Shown here piece after piece: positions 47,777-59,977 of a stretch of DNA of 64,000 bases. The stretch is from Phallus indusiatus. Its lineage: Eukaryota; Basidiomycota; Agaricomycetes; Phallales; Phallaceae. Each line of letters starts with the position of its first letter. Positions within the stretch are counted from its first letter, which is position 1. The notes below the pieces were generated by a model. That model saw only the letters and a program-made list of their open reading frames with translations. It ran no database searches and was not told the origin of the DNA. Both the position numbers and the translations under genes were made by a program. The stretch is from contig JAQFWX010000065.1 of assembly GCA_027605045.1 (NCBI GenBank), positions 62,001 to 126,000 on the forward strand, in the 5' to 3' direction.

Positions 47777-48642
47777 GCAGTATCATGATGGACTTTCCTG
47801 GTACTCACCATATCAGGCGTACTACCCTTCCAAGCAGACAAAGCTCTTACAGTTATGGGACCTCTTGGGTATCCCACACAAGCAGACGAAACAACTTTTC
47901 GGGCCAGATTTGACCATTATAGGTTTTCATTTCAATATTCCTAATCTGCAGACTACTATGCCTACAGAGGCAGTGCAAGACCTACTCCAGCATATTGAAA
48001 CATTCACTCGGGTGAAACGGCGTCGTCGACTCCGTGACATACAGCGACTGGTCGGTTGGATGAACTGGGCGCTCCCTTACCTGTGCCCCGTGCTAGCGTC
48101 CTTGTATGAGAAGATGTCGGGAAAAGAGAATTCTGACCTCAACGTCTGGATCAGTGAACGTATCCGACGTGACCTCAGATGGTTCTCTACACGGTTCGAC
48201 GAGCATCGGGGAATCAATTTCCTAAGCACAATTGCATGGGATGTTGACAGCGCTGATGTTGTCCTGACTTTGGATGCATGCCTGACAGGTTTGGGTTTTT
48301 TTCTGCCCACAGTTGCAAAGGGGTTATTGTTGTGCTGCACCCCCAATACCCAAAATCTTTCATCTGGAGATTCTTGGGGTGGCATGTGCGTTTAGTTGAT
48401 CCAGGAAATTTTTCCCTCTTGCTAAGAGGATTCTCATTTTCTGCGATACTGTGGACGCTTTCTATTCTCTCAGAGCTTTTGGTTTCCCAAACGATATCCT
48501 GCGTTTTTGTTGCGACGAAATCATATGCTCCAATTTGGACTTGCGCGTTCGGTATATCAACACGAAGGACAATTGGGTCTCCGATAACTTATCGCGTGGG
48601 CAGTTTGCACGGCTTGAACTGAGCTGTATCACATTGCACTAG
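47777..48642 (+). pseudogene. reverse transcriptase / RNase H continuation of the tyrosine-recombinase retroelement
   Basis: Reads on from FSW at 26358 without a break: YHDGLSWYSPYQAYYPSKQT, then LWDLLGIPHKQTKQLFG, LRDIQRLVGWMNWALPY, DVVLTLDACLTGLGFF, and after a frameshift DTVDAFYSLRAFGFPNDILR and VRYINTKDNWVSDNLSRG, which resembles the RNase H end of this RT type. Frameshifts near 48300-48450 make it a pseudogene. Confidence 0.72.
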
Positions 48643-49398
48643 GACATAGTCTTGCGGCTTCAACCAAACTGACGTATTCGTCTGCTCTCAATTCATACTA
48701 GCGTGTGCCGCTCTGCACTTGTCTCGAAAACCCTTCAAGGTTGCAAACGACTGCGACGAACGGAAGTACGGCGCCGGCAACCTCTCTCACCTGAAGATAT
48801 TCAGCATGCTGTTCGCACTTATGGATCGTCGCAAGTTTTCGATGACCAACTTTTTCTGGCTCAGTTACTGACGGGTTTTTGTGCACTCCACAGACTCGGA
48901 GAGCTGGTCTGGCCTGACAATCGGTTGCTTCAATCTTTCTCTGTCCTGCCACCGCGACACAAGGTAGTGCAAGTGGCGGAACATTTCTCTTATTCTTTGC
49001 CTAGTCACAAGGGTGACCGTTCCTTCGAAGGCAACCGGATCGTCATACAGCGGTTATCTGGCATGATAGACCCAGTATCGGTTTTCGGAACGTATCTACA
49101 TGCGTGCGATGCACTTTTCCCGGGTAACCCGTTCCTATGGGTTAGGTCCGATGGATCAGTACCACTACGGTCATGGTTCCTTACAAAGCTTTCGACACTT
49201 TTTCCCGCGTCCATCGGTGGTCACTCTATACGGGCCGGTGGTGCAGTAGCATTAGCCCTCTCAGGGGTTGCTCCTGATCGCATTCAAGACTTGACACGAT
49301 GGACAACGGACACATTCAAGATCTATGTTCGTAAAAATCCGGTACTGCTGCATTCGCTGATCACGGGCCGGCCTGCCTTTGCATCACTGCTGAATTGA
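48643..49398 (+). pseudogene. tyrosine recombinase/integrase of the same retroelement
   Basis: The open frame 48703-49398 has the tyrosine recombinase signature: Arg in GFCALHRLGELVW, HSIR (HxxR) in SIGGHSIRAGGAVALALSG, then LTRWTTDTFKIYVRKNP with the presumed catalytic Tyr. The N-terminal core-binding half (SLAASTKLTYSSALNSY) is shortened and shifted out of frame. Known: such enzymes replace the DDE integrase in DIRS- and Ngaro-type retroelements and act by strand exchange. With the upstream RT and RNase H it marks a YR retroelement, although the terminal repeats typical of the class were not found. Confidence 0.72.
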
Positions 49399-49825
49399 CA
49401 CAGCATCTCTCCGTTCAATGTTTCCCCCTGTTGGTTTAAACAAGCTCATCCCTCTCCATAATTTTCTATCCCCCTTTCTTCCTTATTCCTCTATTTCTTT
49501 TATTAGCCTATTAGCGTCTGTGTATCAATTCTATCCCTGGAGGTTGGGCCGCCCCGGCACCCAGCCTCTTTTTCACCGTATCGGGCTCAGACTGACAAGC
49601 TGATTAGAATGTAGTTTGATTTTGTTTTGTGTGAAGAGATATAGCATTAATTTTTTGAACCGTTTACATTCGCACAGCACGGACCTGAATCTTTTACTTA
49701 AAAACAATCATTTAAAAATCTCAAACGAACAGCGAACAACAAAAGAAGAACGCAAGGACTGCGTCTTGATGAATTTCAGTCACATGCAACACTAAGAATC
49801 GCAAAATGCGTGCACGCAGAGTCAG
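49399..49825. other. right end of the transposon island and 3' flank of P450-D
   Basis: 49399-49601 holds no gene; it is pyrimidine-rich and follows the recombinase. From about 49602 (GATTAGAATGTAGTTTGAT) the sequence matches the 3' flank of P450-C (about 14145-14354), marking the right edge of the inserted island. Confidence 0.65.
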
Positions 49826-51019
49826 CTACTCAGATCCTAAGATGATATCCTTTGCAAGAAGAGAGCGGGGTGTGATTGAACACTGAAAAGGCACAGGGAG
49901 TCTAGTCACGGCATGAAAGAATCAGATCGAAATCTAGAACCTTTTAAATTGGTACTTATGGTAGGAACGACTCAGTGGTCTCGTCAGAAACTGGTATGTC
50001 TATTCCAGATTCATCCTTCATTGGTTTGATATCAAACACTTTGAGAATTGAAGCCATCAAAAGGAAAAGAGTGTTCTCGGCAAAAAAACGACCAGGACAT
50101 ATTCTACATCATGTGGAATGTTGGTTCATTGTGAGGAGTTATGCTCATAAATTCTGACCTTCTTCCGAACCCAAATTGTGCAGTTGGCGGACGAACACCG
50201 GGTTGGAAAAACCGTTCGGGGTTGAAATCATCTGGGTTGGGGCCATACTTAGAGTTACGTAATATCTGCCTGGTTTAAGTAAAGAGGATTAGTTTTAACC
50301 AGTAGGAATCTAACATTGATACACACCATGAATCTGCAAAGATAATGCTTCCTTTTGGTATGAAATACTCTCCGTATATATCATCCTCAAGAGCGGCATG
50401 CGCTACCCCCAATGGTATACTTGGTCTCCAGCGCATGACTTCGTGACAAAAGGCTCCAACATAAGGTAAATCAGCTCGATCTGCCAATGTCCGCAGACGA
50501 TCACCAAGAACCCGATCTAATTCTGTTTGTACTTTTTTCTGTGCCTCAGGATAGAGCAATGAAGCTACGATTGCTTGTGTAACAGTCATAGACGTCTGGA
50601 AGAAATCGGTGAATCTCAATTTGTTCAGTGATAAACTACTTACAGTTCCTACTCCGGCGACATATGCCGCACCAGCTATATTTTGTATTATTCTTTCACT
50701 GTCAGGGGAGGAATCTCCAGATTTTTGCAATTTTTCTAAAGACTTTGACACGAATGAATGGTCCAGTGTTTTGCGATTCTACTTGTTTTTATGTCAAGAA
50801 GAGTTACCAAGTACACATTGGTACGATGCACAGCACCTTCACGATGTTGAATGGAATATTATAAGCATCCCCTACCACTTGTTTATAGCTCTTGATGAGC
50901 TTGTTTACCGTCATTCCAGGTATCCAATGAGAGATAATTTTCACTGAAACAAAGTAATCGATTAATAAGTTAAAACATTATCGATCTAAAAACCTACACG
51001 TTGGGAAGATATCTATGAG

Positions 51020-51886
51020 TGTCAAGTACCGATATCCGGGAACGGTTATAGATACTATAATATACTTTAGTCGCTGAATATAACACTGTTAACCGTCACC
51101 GTTGGTTGACGATAGTCAGGACTTGGCCTCAACCTATAAGAGGTTGTGCCACGACAGTCTTCTTTAGGATTTGTCCTGACGTTCGTCACGAGCGTCGAGT
51201 TCGTCAAGGACGTTACGGATATGTGCGTTCCGAGCTTCGAGAGTCGCGAGCTGTATCTCGTATTGAATGATATCAAGCTCAACGATAATGAAGAAAGCTT
51301 TGAGATGTAACTCTCGGCAACGACGGATGGCTTCCGTCGCTGCAAGTCTCGAGGAACGATCTCGACGTTCAATGATGAAGAGAGTAGAGAAAAGAGAGTT
51401 TTTATAGAGATATCGAACTACGTTCGATATTAAGTCTAAAGAACTATCTACGTGTATGCTAGGGTTTATATACACGTCAGATAAATAATTCTAGCTCAGT
51501 TCGAAATAGATTCCGAACTTGAGAAATACAAACAAGTCGTGAGATTCGTAAGTAATATCAATATATGCAGGGTATGATGTCTCATGTGATGACCATGAGG
51601 CATGCAGGGATAAGTGCTGTGCATACATGGACCTACGTTCGTCATCTATGATCTCATAACCGGAACGTGCGTGGAATATTCTAGAAAGGGCTTTCCGCGG
51701 GTGTTCCAGGAGTTAAGAGAGACGGGTACGTCTCTATTCGAGTTGCGAGGTAAATTGAGATGACTGAACGCGAAGGTCATATCGTGAGTGACATAAGCGA
51801 GATAAGATTACGGAGATAAACGGTAAATGATCGGATATGGATTACGTAACGTTACCGGAAGTGATGTCATGAATCGGATCATGACA
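51020..51886 (-). repeat. 3' LTR of element W
   Basis: 867 bp. TATA box GTATATAAACC on the element strand. A frame of 103 codons within it has no ATG. Confidence 0.95.
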
Positions 51887-51944
51887 GTATCCCCTCTTTA
51901 GGGACGAGCCCCCGAGTCCATTACGTATATCCGAGTTTAAACGA

Positions 51945-52000
51945 GTGGTCACGTGAGTGTAAACACGTGACGGATAAAAATATTGTGATCACGTGTGTTG
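51945..52000 (+). promoter_or_regulatory. three CACGTG boxes upstream of the antisense gene of W
   Basis: CACGTG palindromes at 51950-51955, 51964-51969 and 51990-51995, about 190-230 bp before the ATG at 52182. CACGTG (E-box/G-box) is bound by bHLH and some bZIP factors. Their clustering just outside the LTR suggests a dedicated promoter for the antisense gene. Confidence 0.5.
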
Positions 52001-52181
52001 ACGCGTGATAAATTTAGATAAGTGACGCGTTACGCGAGACGCGAGTTATCGGTCACAAGTGACTGTGACATATCGTGACAACCTGAAACGCACTTGGTGA
52101 AAAAAGTGCGGTCTTCTTTCCTTTTGACCACAACCCAGCATAAACCTCTTTTCTTTAACGACTTTTGTCTATATTCTATCC

Positions 52182-53583
52182 ATGTCGTCCTCCCGCCACT
52201 TTATCACCGATGCTAACATCCTCAAGGGCGTTTCTTTAACGCCAGAACAACGAGTCGACTGGGCCCTTGCAAATGGGCGTCTGTTCCTTCTGCCTGATCA
52301 AGACGAAGTTCAGGCGACGTTTCGACCAGTCCACGCTGACGACGACCGCGACTACGTGGAACTATTCCAATCGAAATACGAGAAGGATTACGAGGCAAGA
52401 TATCTTGCGTTGGCGGCCGAAAAACTAAGGAAACAAAAAGAAGAGGAGGAGCGGCGGGCGTGAGGCTGAGGAGAGGCGAAAGAGAGAGGAGGAGGAAAAG
52501 AGAAGGGAAGAGGAAAAGAAGAGAAAGGAGGAAGAAAAACAGAGGGAAATAGAGCGCGTTCGCGCTGAGATGATGAAGAAATACAGGGCGGAAAATCCTG
52601 AGAAAGCAAAGGTGAGTATTTTTTAGGTTTTTGATTTCTCGTGATCTGACTGTCAATAGTCAGTTTCGTCCGTTGGTAAATCGGCCCTAGCGTCGTCCAA
52701 ACGTCCGCGGGAACCTTCTGACGACGAGAACGGCGACGATTCCGATGAGGACGATATCCAGGAGCTCCCGCCTCCTTCCAAAAAGACAAAAACGTCGGGC
52801 CCTTCCTCGACTTCTCAAAACAGCGCCGCCGCCGCTTCGTCGAAAATGGGTGCTGAACGGCACCCTCCGTGCGATTCTTGTTTTCGGAAGGAGAAGGCCT
52901 GTCACAATCAAGTTGGGATCGCGCTAGAAGACCCCGTTTGTTACGAATGCAAGAAAGGCAAGACCTCCTGTCCCGACAATGTTATCCGAAAAGCGGCGAA
53001 GGCTGAGCAGAGGAAGAAGGAGCAGACGACCCAACCCAAGCCCAAACGGGTTTACAAATCCAAGGCGCGGAAGACGTCGTCAAAGGCTACAGTGGACGAT
53101 TCCGGCGACGAGGATGAAGGCCCGATTGCCCAAGCCATCCTGGCGGGCTTCACTCTGGTGGCCAACGCGATCGAACGCGCGGGGCGCGACCAACGCGAGG
53201 GTTTGGCGTCTTTGGCGTTCGAGGTCGCAACTATAGCCAGGAATATGCCTTCTCGACAGGCGACACCACAACCCCGATACCAGTCGCCAACGATTTACAG
53301 GGGCACCCCTTCGGTAGAGAGGGACGCCAGGCTGTTGTCTTTAGGGCAACAGCACGAGGCTATGGACAGAGAGGAGCGGTTGAGGGAAGAGAAAATCAGA
53401 GCGGCCCAACGCGTTTTTGAGAGGGCAGAAGCGGAGGCAGCAGCGCGTACGGAAGGGGTCAACACTGGTGCATCCAGCGTTGACAAGGGCAAGGGTAAGG
53501 CAAGGGCAGAGGATGGGGAAGATGATAAGGAAGATTCCGGAGACGAAGGAGAAGAGGGGGAGGAAGAAGGTCCGCTAGTATGA
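52182..53583 (+). pseudogene. Zn2Cys6-type protein gene, antisense to W, one frameshift
   Basis: ATG at 52182 (MSSSRHFITDANILKGVSLT). A charged helical region (KLRKQKEEEERR) runs into a one-base frameshift near 52457 and continues as EERRKREEEEKRREEEKK to AENPEKAK. A GT-AG intron (52613-52660, GTGAGT ... CAATAG) follows, then an acidic/Ser linker, the cysteine cluster CDSCFRKEKAC ... CYECKKGKTSC, and an acidic end at TGA 53583. The spacing CX2CX6CX12CX2CX6C is that of fungal Gal4-type zinc clusters, normally DNA-binding. It lies head-on to pol inside the element. The frameshift may be real decay or a sequence error, since the frame is open on both sides. Confidence 0.7.
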
Positions 53584-53862
53584 ACGGACAAAAGTAGAGT
53601 AGAAATGGACAAATCTAGCTAGTAGTTTTTGTGTATCAAATGACCGTAAGAACTTAGCCAAAAAAGGCTGTAACAATATAATGTAGTTTTTGTTTTCTTT
53701 TTAATTTTGACGCGAAGTAACGGAAAATGTGAGAAATAATGAAGGAAAGATATTCCGTGGGAGAAAGAGGGAGAAAGAAAAGAAACGAAGTTAAAATCAT
53801 GAAAACGGTGAAAGAACGAGCGTTGGAGAGCAAACAATCAATACCATAACGTATCATACCAA

Positions 53863-56800
53863 TTATGTACGGCTTATGACATTCCAATTAGGACCTGGTT
53901 TATCCGGATATTTTCTGTGAAAGTCTTCGACTAGTTCGCTAGCATTTTCGAGTTCTGTAGCGATGAGCCAAGAAGACTCTTCATCAGTTCCGTCATAACC
54001 TAGCCATTTTACCAAGTACAGTAACGGTACTGCACGACGTCGATCTATTTTTGAATCAAGTATCGACTCTATTTCATATTCGAGGTCGCCTTCAATCTCG
54101 ACAGGAGCTGGAGGGTCTTGAACACGTCCAGGGATGGTATTCTCTGTATGCGGCTCGAGCATCGACAAATGAAACACTGGATGAACTGAACGATAATCGT
54201 TAGGCAATCTAAGTGTTCTAGTAACGTCATTAGGCTTAGCGATGATTTCGAATGGGCCTAAGTATTTTGCTGCGAGCTTTTTAGAGGGTCTTGTTGTCGA
54301 GAAGAATTCGGCTTTAATGTAGGCTTTGGTCCCTATATTGAAAGGAGGTGGTTTAGCACGACGTTCGTCTGCTGGTCCTTGATAGCGTTTTTGAGCTAGT
54401 TTGATTTGTTCCTTAAGTTCTTCGTGAATTTCTTCGAGCTTGTTGACAAACGACTCTGCTCGAGAAGATGTTAGTTCAACGTTGTCGCGTATCGTGAGGC
54501 TAGGGTGATATCCTTTGTTAGCAAAGAATGGAGATATACCCGTAGTAGCACTAGCTGCGTTGTTGAATGCAAATTCTGCAAGAGGAAGCAAATCGGACCA
54601 ATCGTCTTGCTGGTAGTTGCAATATATGCGGATGTATTGCTCCAATGTTTGATTAGTTCTTTCCGTTTGTCCATCACCTTCGGGGTGATATCCAGAAGTG
54701 AAATGAAGGTTCATATTAAGGGCTTTGCCCAAAGAGCGGAAGAAATGAGAGACAAACTCTGAGCCTCTGTCTGACGTTACATGGGATGGGACACCATGCT
54801 TCGAAAAGACATGTAAAACAAAGAGGCTGGCAAGTTGTTGCGATGAAATGGTATCGTGAGTTGGAATGAAAATAGCGTATTTCGTTAGCCGGTCAACAAC
54901 GACAAGAATTGAAGTATAACCACTGGAAGCAGGTAAATGCTCGATAAAGTCCATAGAGATCGAATCCCAAGGACGTATAGGTACGGGAAGTTGTTTAAGA
55001 AATCCGTATGGTTTATGCCGTTGTGATTTACCACGAGGACAGTCGATACAAGAGCTACAAAACTCTTTAACCATATCACGAAGGTTTGGCCAGACGTATT
55101 CGCGACGTATAAGTTCAAGGGTCTTGGTCTGTCCGAAATGTCCAGATACGGGATGATCATGTTTATACTGAAGGACACGAAGTCTGAGGTCTTCAGCTGC
55201 CGGAACGAAGATACGACCATCACATCTAAGGAATCCGCGATCATCCACAGTCCAACGAGGATTGGAACGATCGTGTAAATGAAGTTGCGCGACTGGATCA
55301 TGAGGAAGCGCAGTGAGAATGTCGTCATGAAGCTTGTTAATGTCCATGATAATAGCGCTACGGAGAATAGGAGCGTGAAGAATGGTAGCATTTAACGACA
55401 CCTTTAATTGCTCTGAAGTGAAAATCGGCTTCAAATTTTGCGGGTTAACGTCGGCGTAGTCGCTTATCCCCTCTTTAAGGTAGACGTCCCATCGTCTAGT
55501 GAGAGAGTCAGGTTTAGTACCCAAGCGACCAGGACGGAAATTAATATTAAGGTTAAATTGAGATAAAAATTCGGACCATCTCGCTTGACGGCGAGTAAGT
55601 GTTTTTGTTGTAGAGAAATAAGTGAGATTTTTGTGATCCGTGAAGACGTCAACAGGAAAAGTAGATCCTTCAAGGTAATGACGCCATTTTTGAAAAGCTT
55701 CAAATATCGCGAGTAATTCTTTGTCGTGAACATCGTAATTGAGTTCTGGAGGTGTAAATGTACGGGAATGAAAAGCGATTGGGTGTAATTCGTTTGTCGC
55801 ATCGTATTGAGATAATATAGCTGCGAGAGCATAGTCAGACGCGTCCGTCTCGACTATAATAGGCCGGTCTGGTACCCAGTGAGCTAGCACTGGTGCAGTT
55901 GTAAAAGACTTTTTCAAAGTGTCGAATGCGCGTTGGCAATCGTCGGTCCAGTTCCAAGGTGCACCTTTACGCGTAAGTCGAGTGAGAGGTATGGTTATAT
56001 GCGAGTATTGATCAATAAAACGACGATAGAAGTTTGCAAATCCAAGAAATGATTGAATATCCTTAACTTTGCGCGGAATAGGCCAGTCAATAATCTGTTT
56101 AACTTTGCCGGTATCCATCGCAAGTCCAGATGAATCCAAAACATATCCAAGAAACTCTACACGATCCTTATGAAATTCGCATTTCTTCGGCGACGCATAT
56201 AGGTTGTGTTGCCGGAGACGTTTGAGAACTTCTTTGACGTGTTGTTTATGCGAGGAAATGTCGTCTGAGTAAATGAGGATATCATCGAGATAAACGACGA
56301 CGCAATGATCGAGTAGGTCACCTAAAATATCGTTCATGAAGCGTTGGAAAGCAGCGGGAGCGTTGGATAATCCAAATGGCATGACAAGCCATTCAAAAGA
56401 TCCATAACGGGTTCTGAACGCTGTCTTCCATTCATCACCTTCCGCGATACGCACAAGGTGATATGCGTGCTTCAAATCGATCTTGGTATATATGCGGGCT
56501 TTTCGAGGAGCGTCTAGTAAATCCGAGATAAGTGGTAACGGATACTTATCCTTTTTACTAATTTTGTTGAGTCCGCGAAAATCCACACAAAGACGTAAGG
56601 AGCCGTCTTTCTTTTTGACAAAAAGGACTGGAGCGCCATGAGGAGAATTGGAATGGCGAATAAAACCAGTCTTCAAATTATCATCGATAAATTCTCGGAG
56701 AGATTCTAATTCAAGGGGTGAAAGAGAATAGATGGGTCCTAGAGGAGGAGTTTTGCCATCTTCGAGTTCAATCTTCAAATCGTATGATCGATGTGGCGCC

Positions 56801-57534
56801 AGAGTGTCGGCTTTGACACCACTAAATACATCTGCAAATTCTCGGTAGTCTTCAGGTATTGACATCTCGTTAAAGTCGGGATCCACAGCTGCGGAATAAG
56901 ACTTGACTTTTGGATCGGTGACTGCTAACCGAAAAACAACAGAGCCAGAAGAGTTGGCTGCGTGAAGAAAAGCTGCGGCGTTAACAAGAGATACTGAAGG
57001 ACGAGAAGTGGCGGTTGGAATAGCTGAGGCATTTCGCGTGTTTGATTGAGTAGCGGAAAAGGACGATTCGGCCTTGTCAGAAGATAATCGTATGTTGTCT
57101 GGGAATTTGATACTGCCCAATACCCAGTTAATCGACGGATTATAGCGGGTGAGCCAGTCGTATCCTAAGACGAAATCACAATTAGCTTCCAACTTCGTAA
57201 CGAGAAAAGAAATCGATAAAGTGTCACTACTAGGAAAAGTTACATTTAAAACTATCTTCCGAGTGATAAAAGAGTTTGTAGTCCCATCAATAAGAAATAA
57301 AGGAATAGGGTCGATGGTCTGAAATGGAAGGGCATATTTATCTACTATTTTTTTCATTTATAAAACAGTGCGTCGATCCCGAGTCGACCATGCACTTGAA
57401 GGGAGAAGGAGAAAAAGGAACAGAAAGGGAAATCATAAAAGAATCAGAGAAAACAGGCATAGACCGTAAAACTACTTTACTAGTACCACCGACTACGGCT
57501 ACGTTGGCGCGTACTGAACCTTCCCGACTAACAT
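53863..57534 (-). pseudogene. pol: Pol of element W (protease, RT, RNase H, integrase, chromodomain), one frameshift
   Basis: A 1164-codon frame (57357-53863) is preceded by protease MVDSGSTHCFI in another frame. A one-base shift at an A7 run (57348-57354) separates them. Domains: RT (KIDLKHAYHLVRI, YLDDILIYSDDISSHK), RNase H (DVFTDHKNLTYF), integrase finger (HDHPVSGHFGQTKT ... CSSCIDCPRGK), DDE core (DFIEHLPASSGYTSI, TSDRGSEFVSHF, HPEGDGQTERTN) and a chromodomain (LEYEIESILDSKIDRRRA). The pol frame overlaps the gag stop in the -1 frame. It is a distinct chromovirus lineage from X and V. If the A7 shift is a sequencing error, pol is complete. Confidence 0.88.
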
Positions 57535-59498
57535 CTAGTTCTTGGATGCACTAGACCCAGGTTGAGCTGAGTCAGTGACTGTAGGTTGGGACTTAGAGTC
57601 CACAGGAGTACGTACGACGGGAGGTGCACTTCGAGATGTGTTGTTACTGTTCCGACCTCCGCCGTTGTTGAAGGTTCGACGACCACGAGGTTGGTTGGCA
57701 GCAGTCGTAGCTGGAGGATTAGTTCGACGGTTTCTAGGGCATTCGCGAGACATATGGCCATGCTGACCACAGATAAAGCACAATTGTTGATCAAGACGAC
57801 GTTGTCGTTCGGCAGCAGACAAGGGAGTCGAACCAGAGTTCCTATTGTTGTTGTTATTGTTGTTAGACGTACGACTATTGTTACCGAAACGACTAGGAAT
57901 GGGAGCCCGATCAGGCCTATAATTTCTAAAGTTCGTGCCACGCCAAATGTTTCCACGTATCGGACGATTGTTTTGTGAGTTCCGATGGTTGTTGTTTGAA
58001 TTGGAGCTCGACGACGAATTGTTGTTACGGGAACGATTGTCGGAAGAGGACGATGACGACTGTTGGGACTTTTTCCGACCTTCATATTCCCAATAATGTG
58101 CGTCAAACTCTTGAACGGCTATCCTCAACGCTGCATAAGTAGACGTGTCGCGATCCGAGTTATATATGCGGTCGACAAGACGTCTAGGCAGTTTCTCCCA
58201 TAAAATCCGACGGAGAGAACTGGCGTTGAAGTTAGTGCGTGTAGCATACTTAGTGAACTGAACAAAGAAATTGGACGCTTTCATGCTGTCGGAAAACGTC
58301 AGGCGCATTAACGCCTTTTCAGCATCATCCTCAGGAGAGAACGAGCCGAAGGCCTGAGTGAGGGTTTCGATGAAAGATTCCCAATTGGTAAAGAACAGGT
58401 AGTCTTGAAGATCTTCATCACCAGACTCAAGGAATGGTTGAAAGAAACTAAGAGCAGTGCCGCGAAGAAAGGAGAGGGCATAGAAGATACGTTGCCAGTC
58501 CAAACTAAAGTCAGCTGGACGAGCACGAAAGACGAGATGACATTGAGTGAAAAAGTTAGCAATTTTGTCCAGGTCCGCTCCGTCAAACGTTTCTGGTTCC
58601 TTGACGGTAGCACGGGAACGAGAGACGTTGAGTTGAGCAGTCTGAATCGACTGTTGACTGGAGAGGAGGGCGGCGATGTTACGAAAGACTTCACGTATTT
58701 CGTCCATGGAGATAGTGTTGCGACGACGCGGATCAGGAATGAAATCATCTTCGTCGTCGTTGTCGTTTCCAAAGTCGTCAGGAGGTCCACCACCAGGGGT
58801 CCACCATCACCACCACCACCAATACCACCACCACCGGGACCTGCAGAGGGAATGCCAGGGACAGAGGCATCATGCGGACCATCAGAGTCATGATTGTCCG
58901 GGTCTCCATCACCTGGAGGGTCTCCACCGTTTCCGCCAGAACCAGATGCTTGCGGCAAAGGAGTACGAGGAGGTTCTTCGTCTTTAACTTCTTCAATCTT
59001 GGGCATCTGAGAAGTTTGACGACGAACAGGAGGAGGAGGGTTCTGGACAGGGTTGGCGCTAGGAGGAGGTGTAGCCAACACCGTAGGAGTAGGAGACGCT
59101 GAGATGCGAGGTCGAATAGGAGGGGGAGGTAAGGAAGAAGAACAAGTCGGACCATAGTACGTAGGGATATTGAGATCAGTAGCAAACGATTCGATAGGGT
59201 AAGGCAAATTAATTATACCAGGAACGTGTGCGCCAGACCTTGCGCCCATTTCACGTTCGTAAGACAACGAACGTTGACGCTGAGTCGGCATCAAACTGCG
59301 CAGAGGAGAGGTTATCACAGAGGGATTGACGATTTCTGCGAGTTGGTTGAGCTGGGCAGTTCGATTGAGTTGTCGACGTTCATTCCGGGATTGCCTATCA
59401 CGACGTTGATCTTCAATAACCGATTCGCGAGTAGCTGGAGACAGCGAGGTTAAACGCTGCGCATATACTCGAGTGTGAGATTGTTGAGTAGAAGACAT
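57535..59498 (-). pseudogene. gag: Gag of element W, one frameshift
   Basis: ATG at 59498 (MSSTQQSHTRVYAQRLTSLS). A Pro/Ser-rich region is followed by a Gly-rich run; a one-base shift near 58797 leads into PPDDFGNDNDDEDDFIPDP and the capsid core (EPETFDGADLDKIANFFTQC, LFFTNWESFIETLTQAFGSF, KASNFFVQFTKYATRTNF). An Asn/Ser-rich linker and zinc knuckle CFICGQHGHMSREC follow, with the stop at 57535. Role: particle formation and RNA binding. Confidence 0.85.
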
Positions 59499-59564
59499 GA
59501 TGAAAGAAAGAAAAGATATAACCGAGACGTAGAGTGTGCGATAAAAAGAAGAGCTGCCGGGTGA

Positions 59565-59960
59565 TGTCAGGGTACGCTACCGCCGTCTCTCATTTTCTTA
59601 TTTATTATCATCGGCATCGTCCCTTTTCTATTTTATTTATCATTTCCATATTTTACTTTCACTCTCCGTTTCCTTGTTCTGTCTCTATTCCACTTTCTCT
59701 ACTCGCGCGCGTCGCGCGCTCGTACCCGGCGTGATGCCCGTGACATCACGTCGCTTAGGTTCGGCTTGGGCGCCTGGCACTTAGCTGTGTCAGGGCCGCA
59801 CGCCGCGTCGTCGTTTTATGTATATAGTCGTTGTACCTAGAGTGAGGGTCCCTAAGCTTGTTCTCTTAGGATCCCCTCCCTCTAGGTGAGTAGTTAGTTT
59901 CCCTTCCAATATATTGCCTTAGGATCCCCTCCCTCTAGTCTGAGCTGAGTAGCCCTAACA
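59565..59960 (+). mobile_element. solo LTR of the X family inside W
   Basis: 396 bp, TGTCAGGG ... CCCTAACA, with target duplication GGTGA (59560-59564 and 59961-59965). Its right edge abuts the self-primer site of W. It shows that the X family was active after W inserted. Confidence 0.95.
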
Positions 59961-59964
59961 GGTG

Positions 59965-59977
59965 AGACTTAATATAC
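59965..59977 (-). other. self-primer site of element W
   Basis: On the element strand the LTR end CTTGACA is followed by GT and ATATTAAGTCT, the exact complement of AGACTTAATAT inside the LTR (60385-60395), about 30 nt downstream of a TATA box. Same geometry as X and V with an unrelated 11-mer. Confidence 0.8.

Noticed and set aside
51164..51475. 103-codon frame in each W LTR as a gene
   Set aside because: It starts at GTG with no ATG, lies wholly in the LTR, and is present twice only because the LTR is.
58308..58893. Plus-strand frames opposite gag of W
   Set aside because: Low-complexity antisense of a recognised Gag; no motif of their own.
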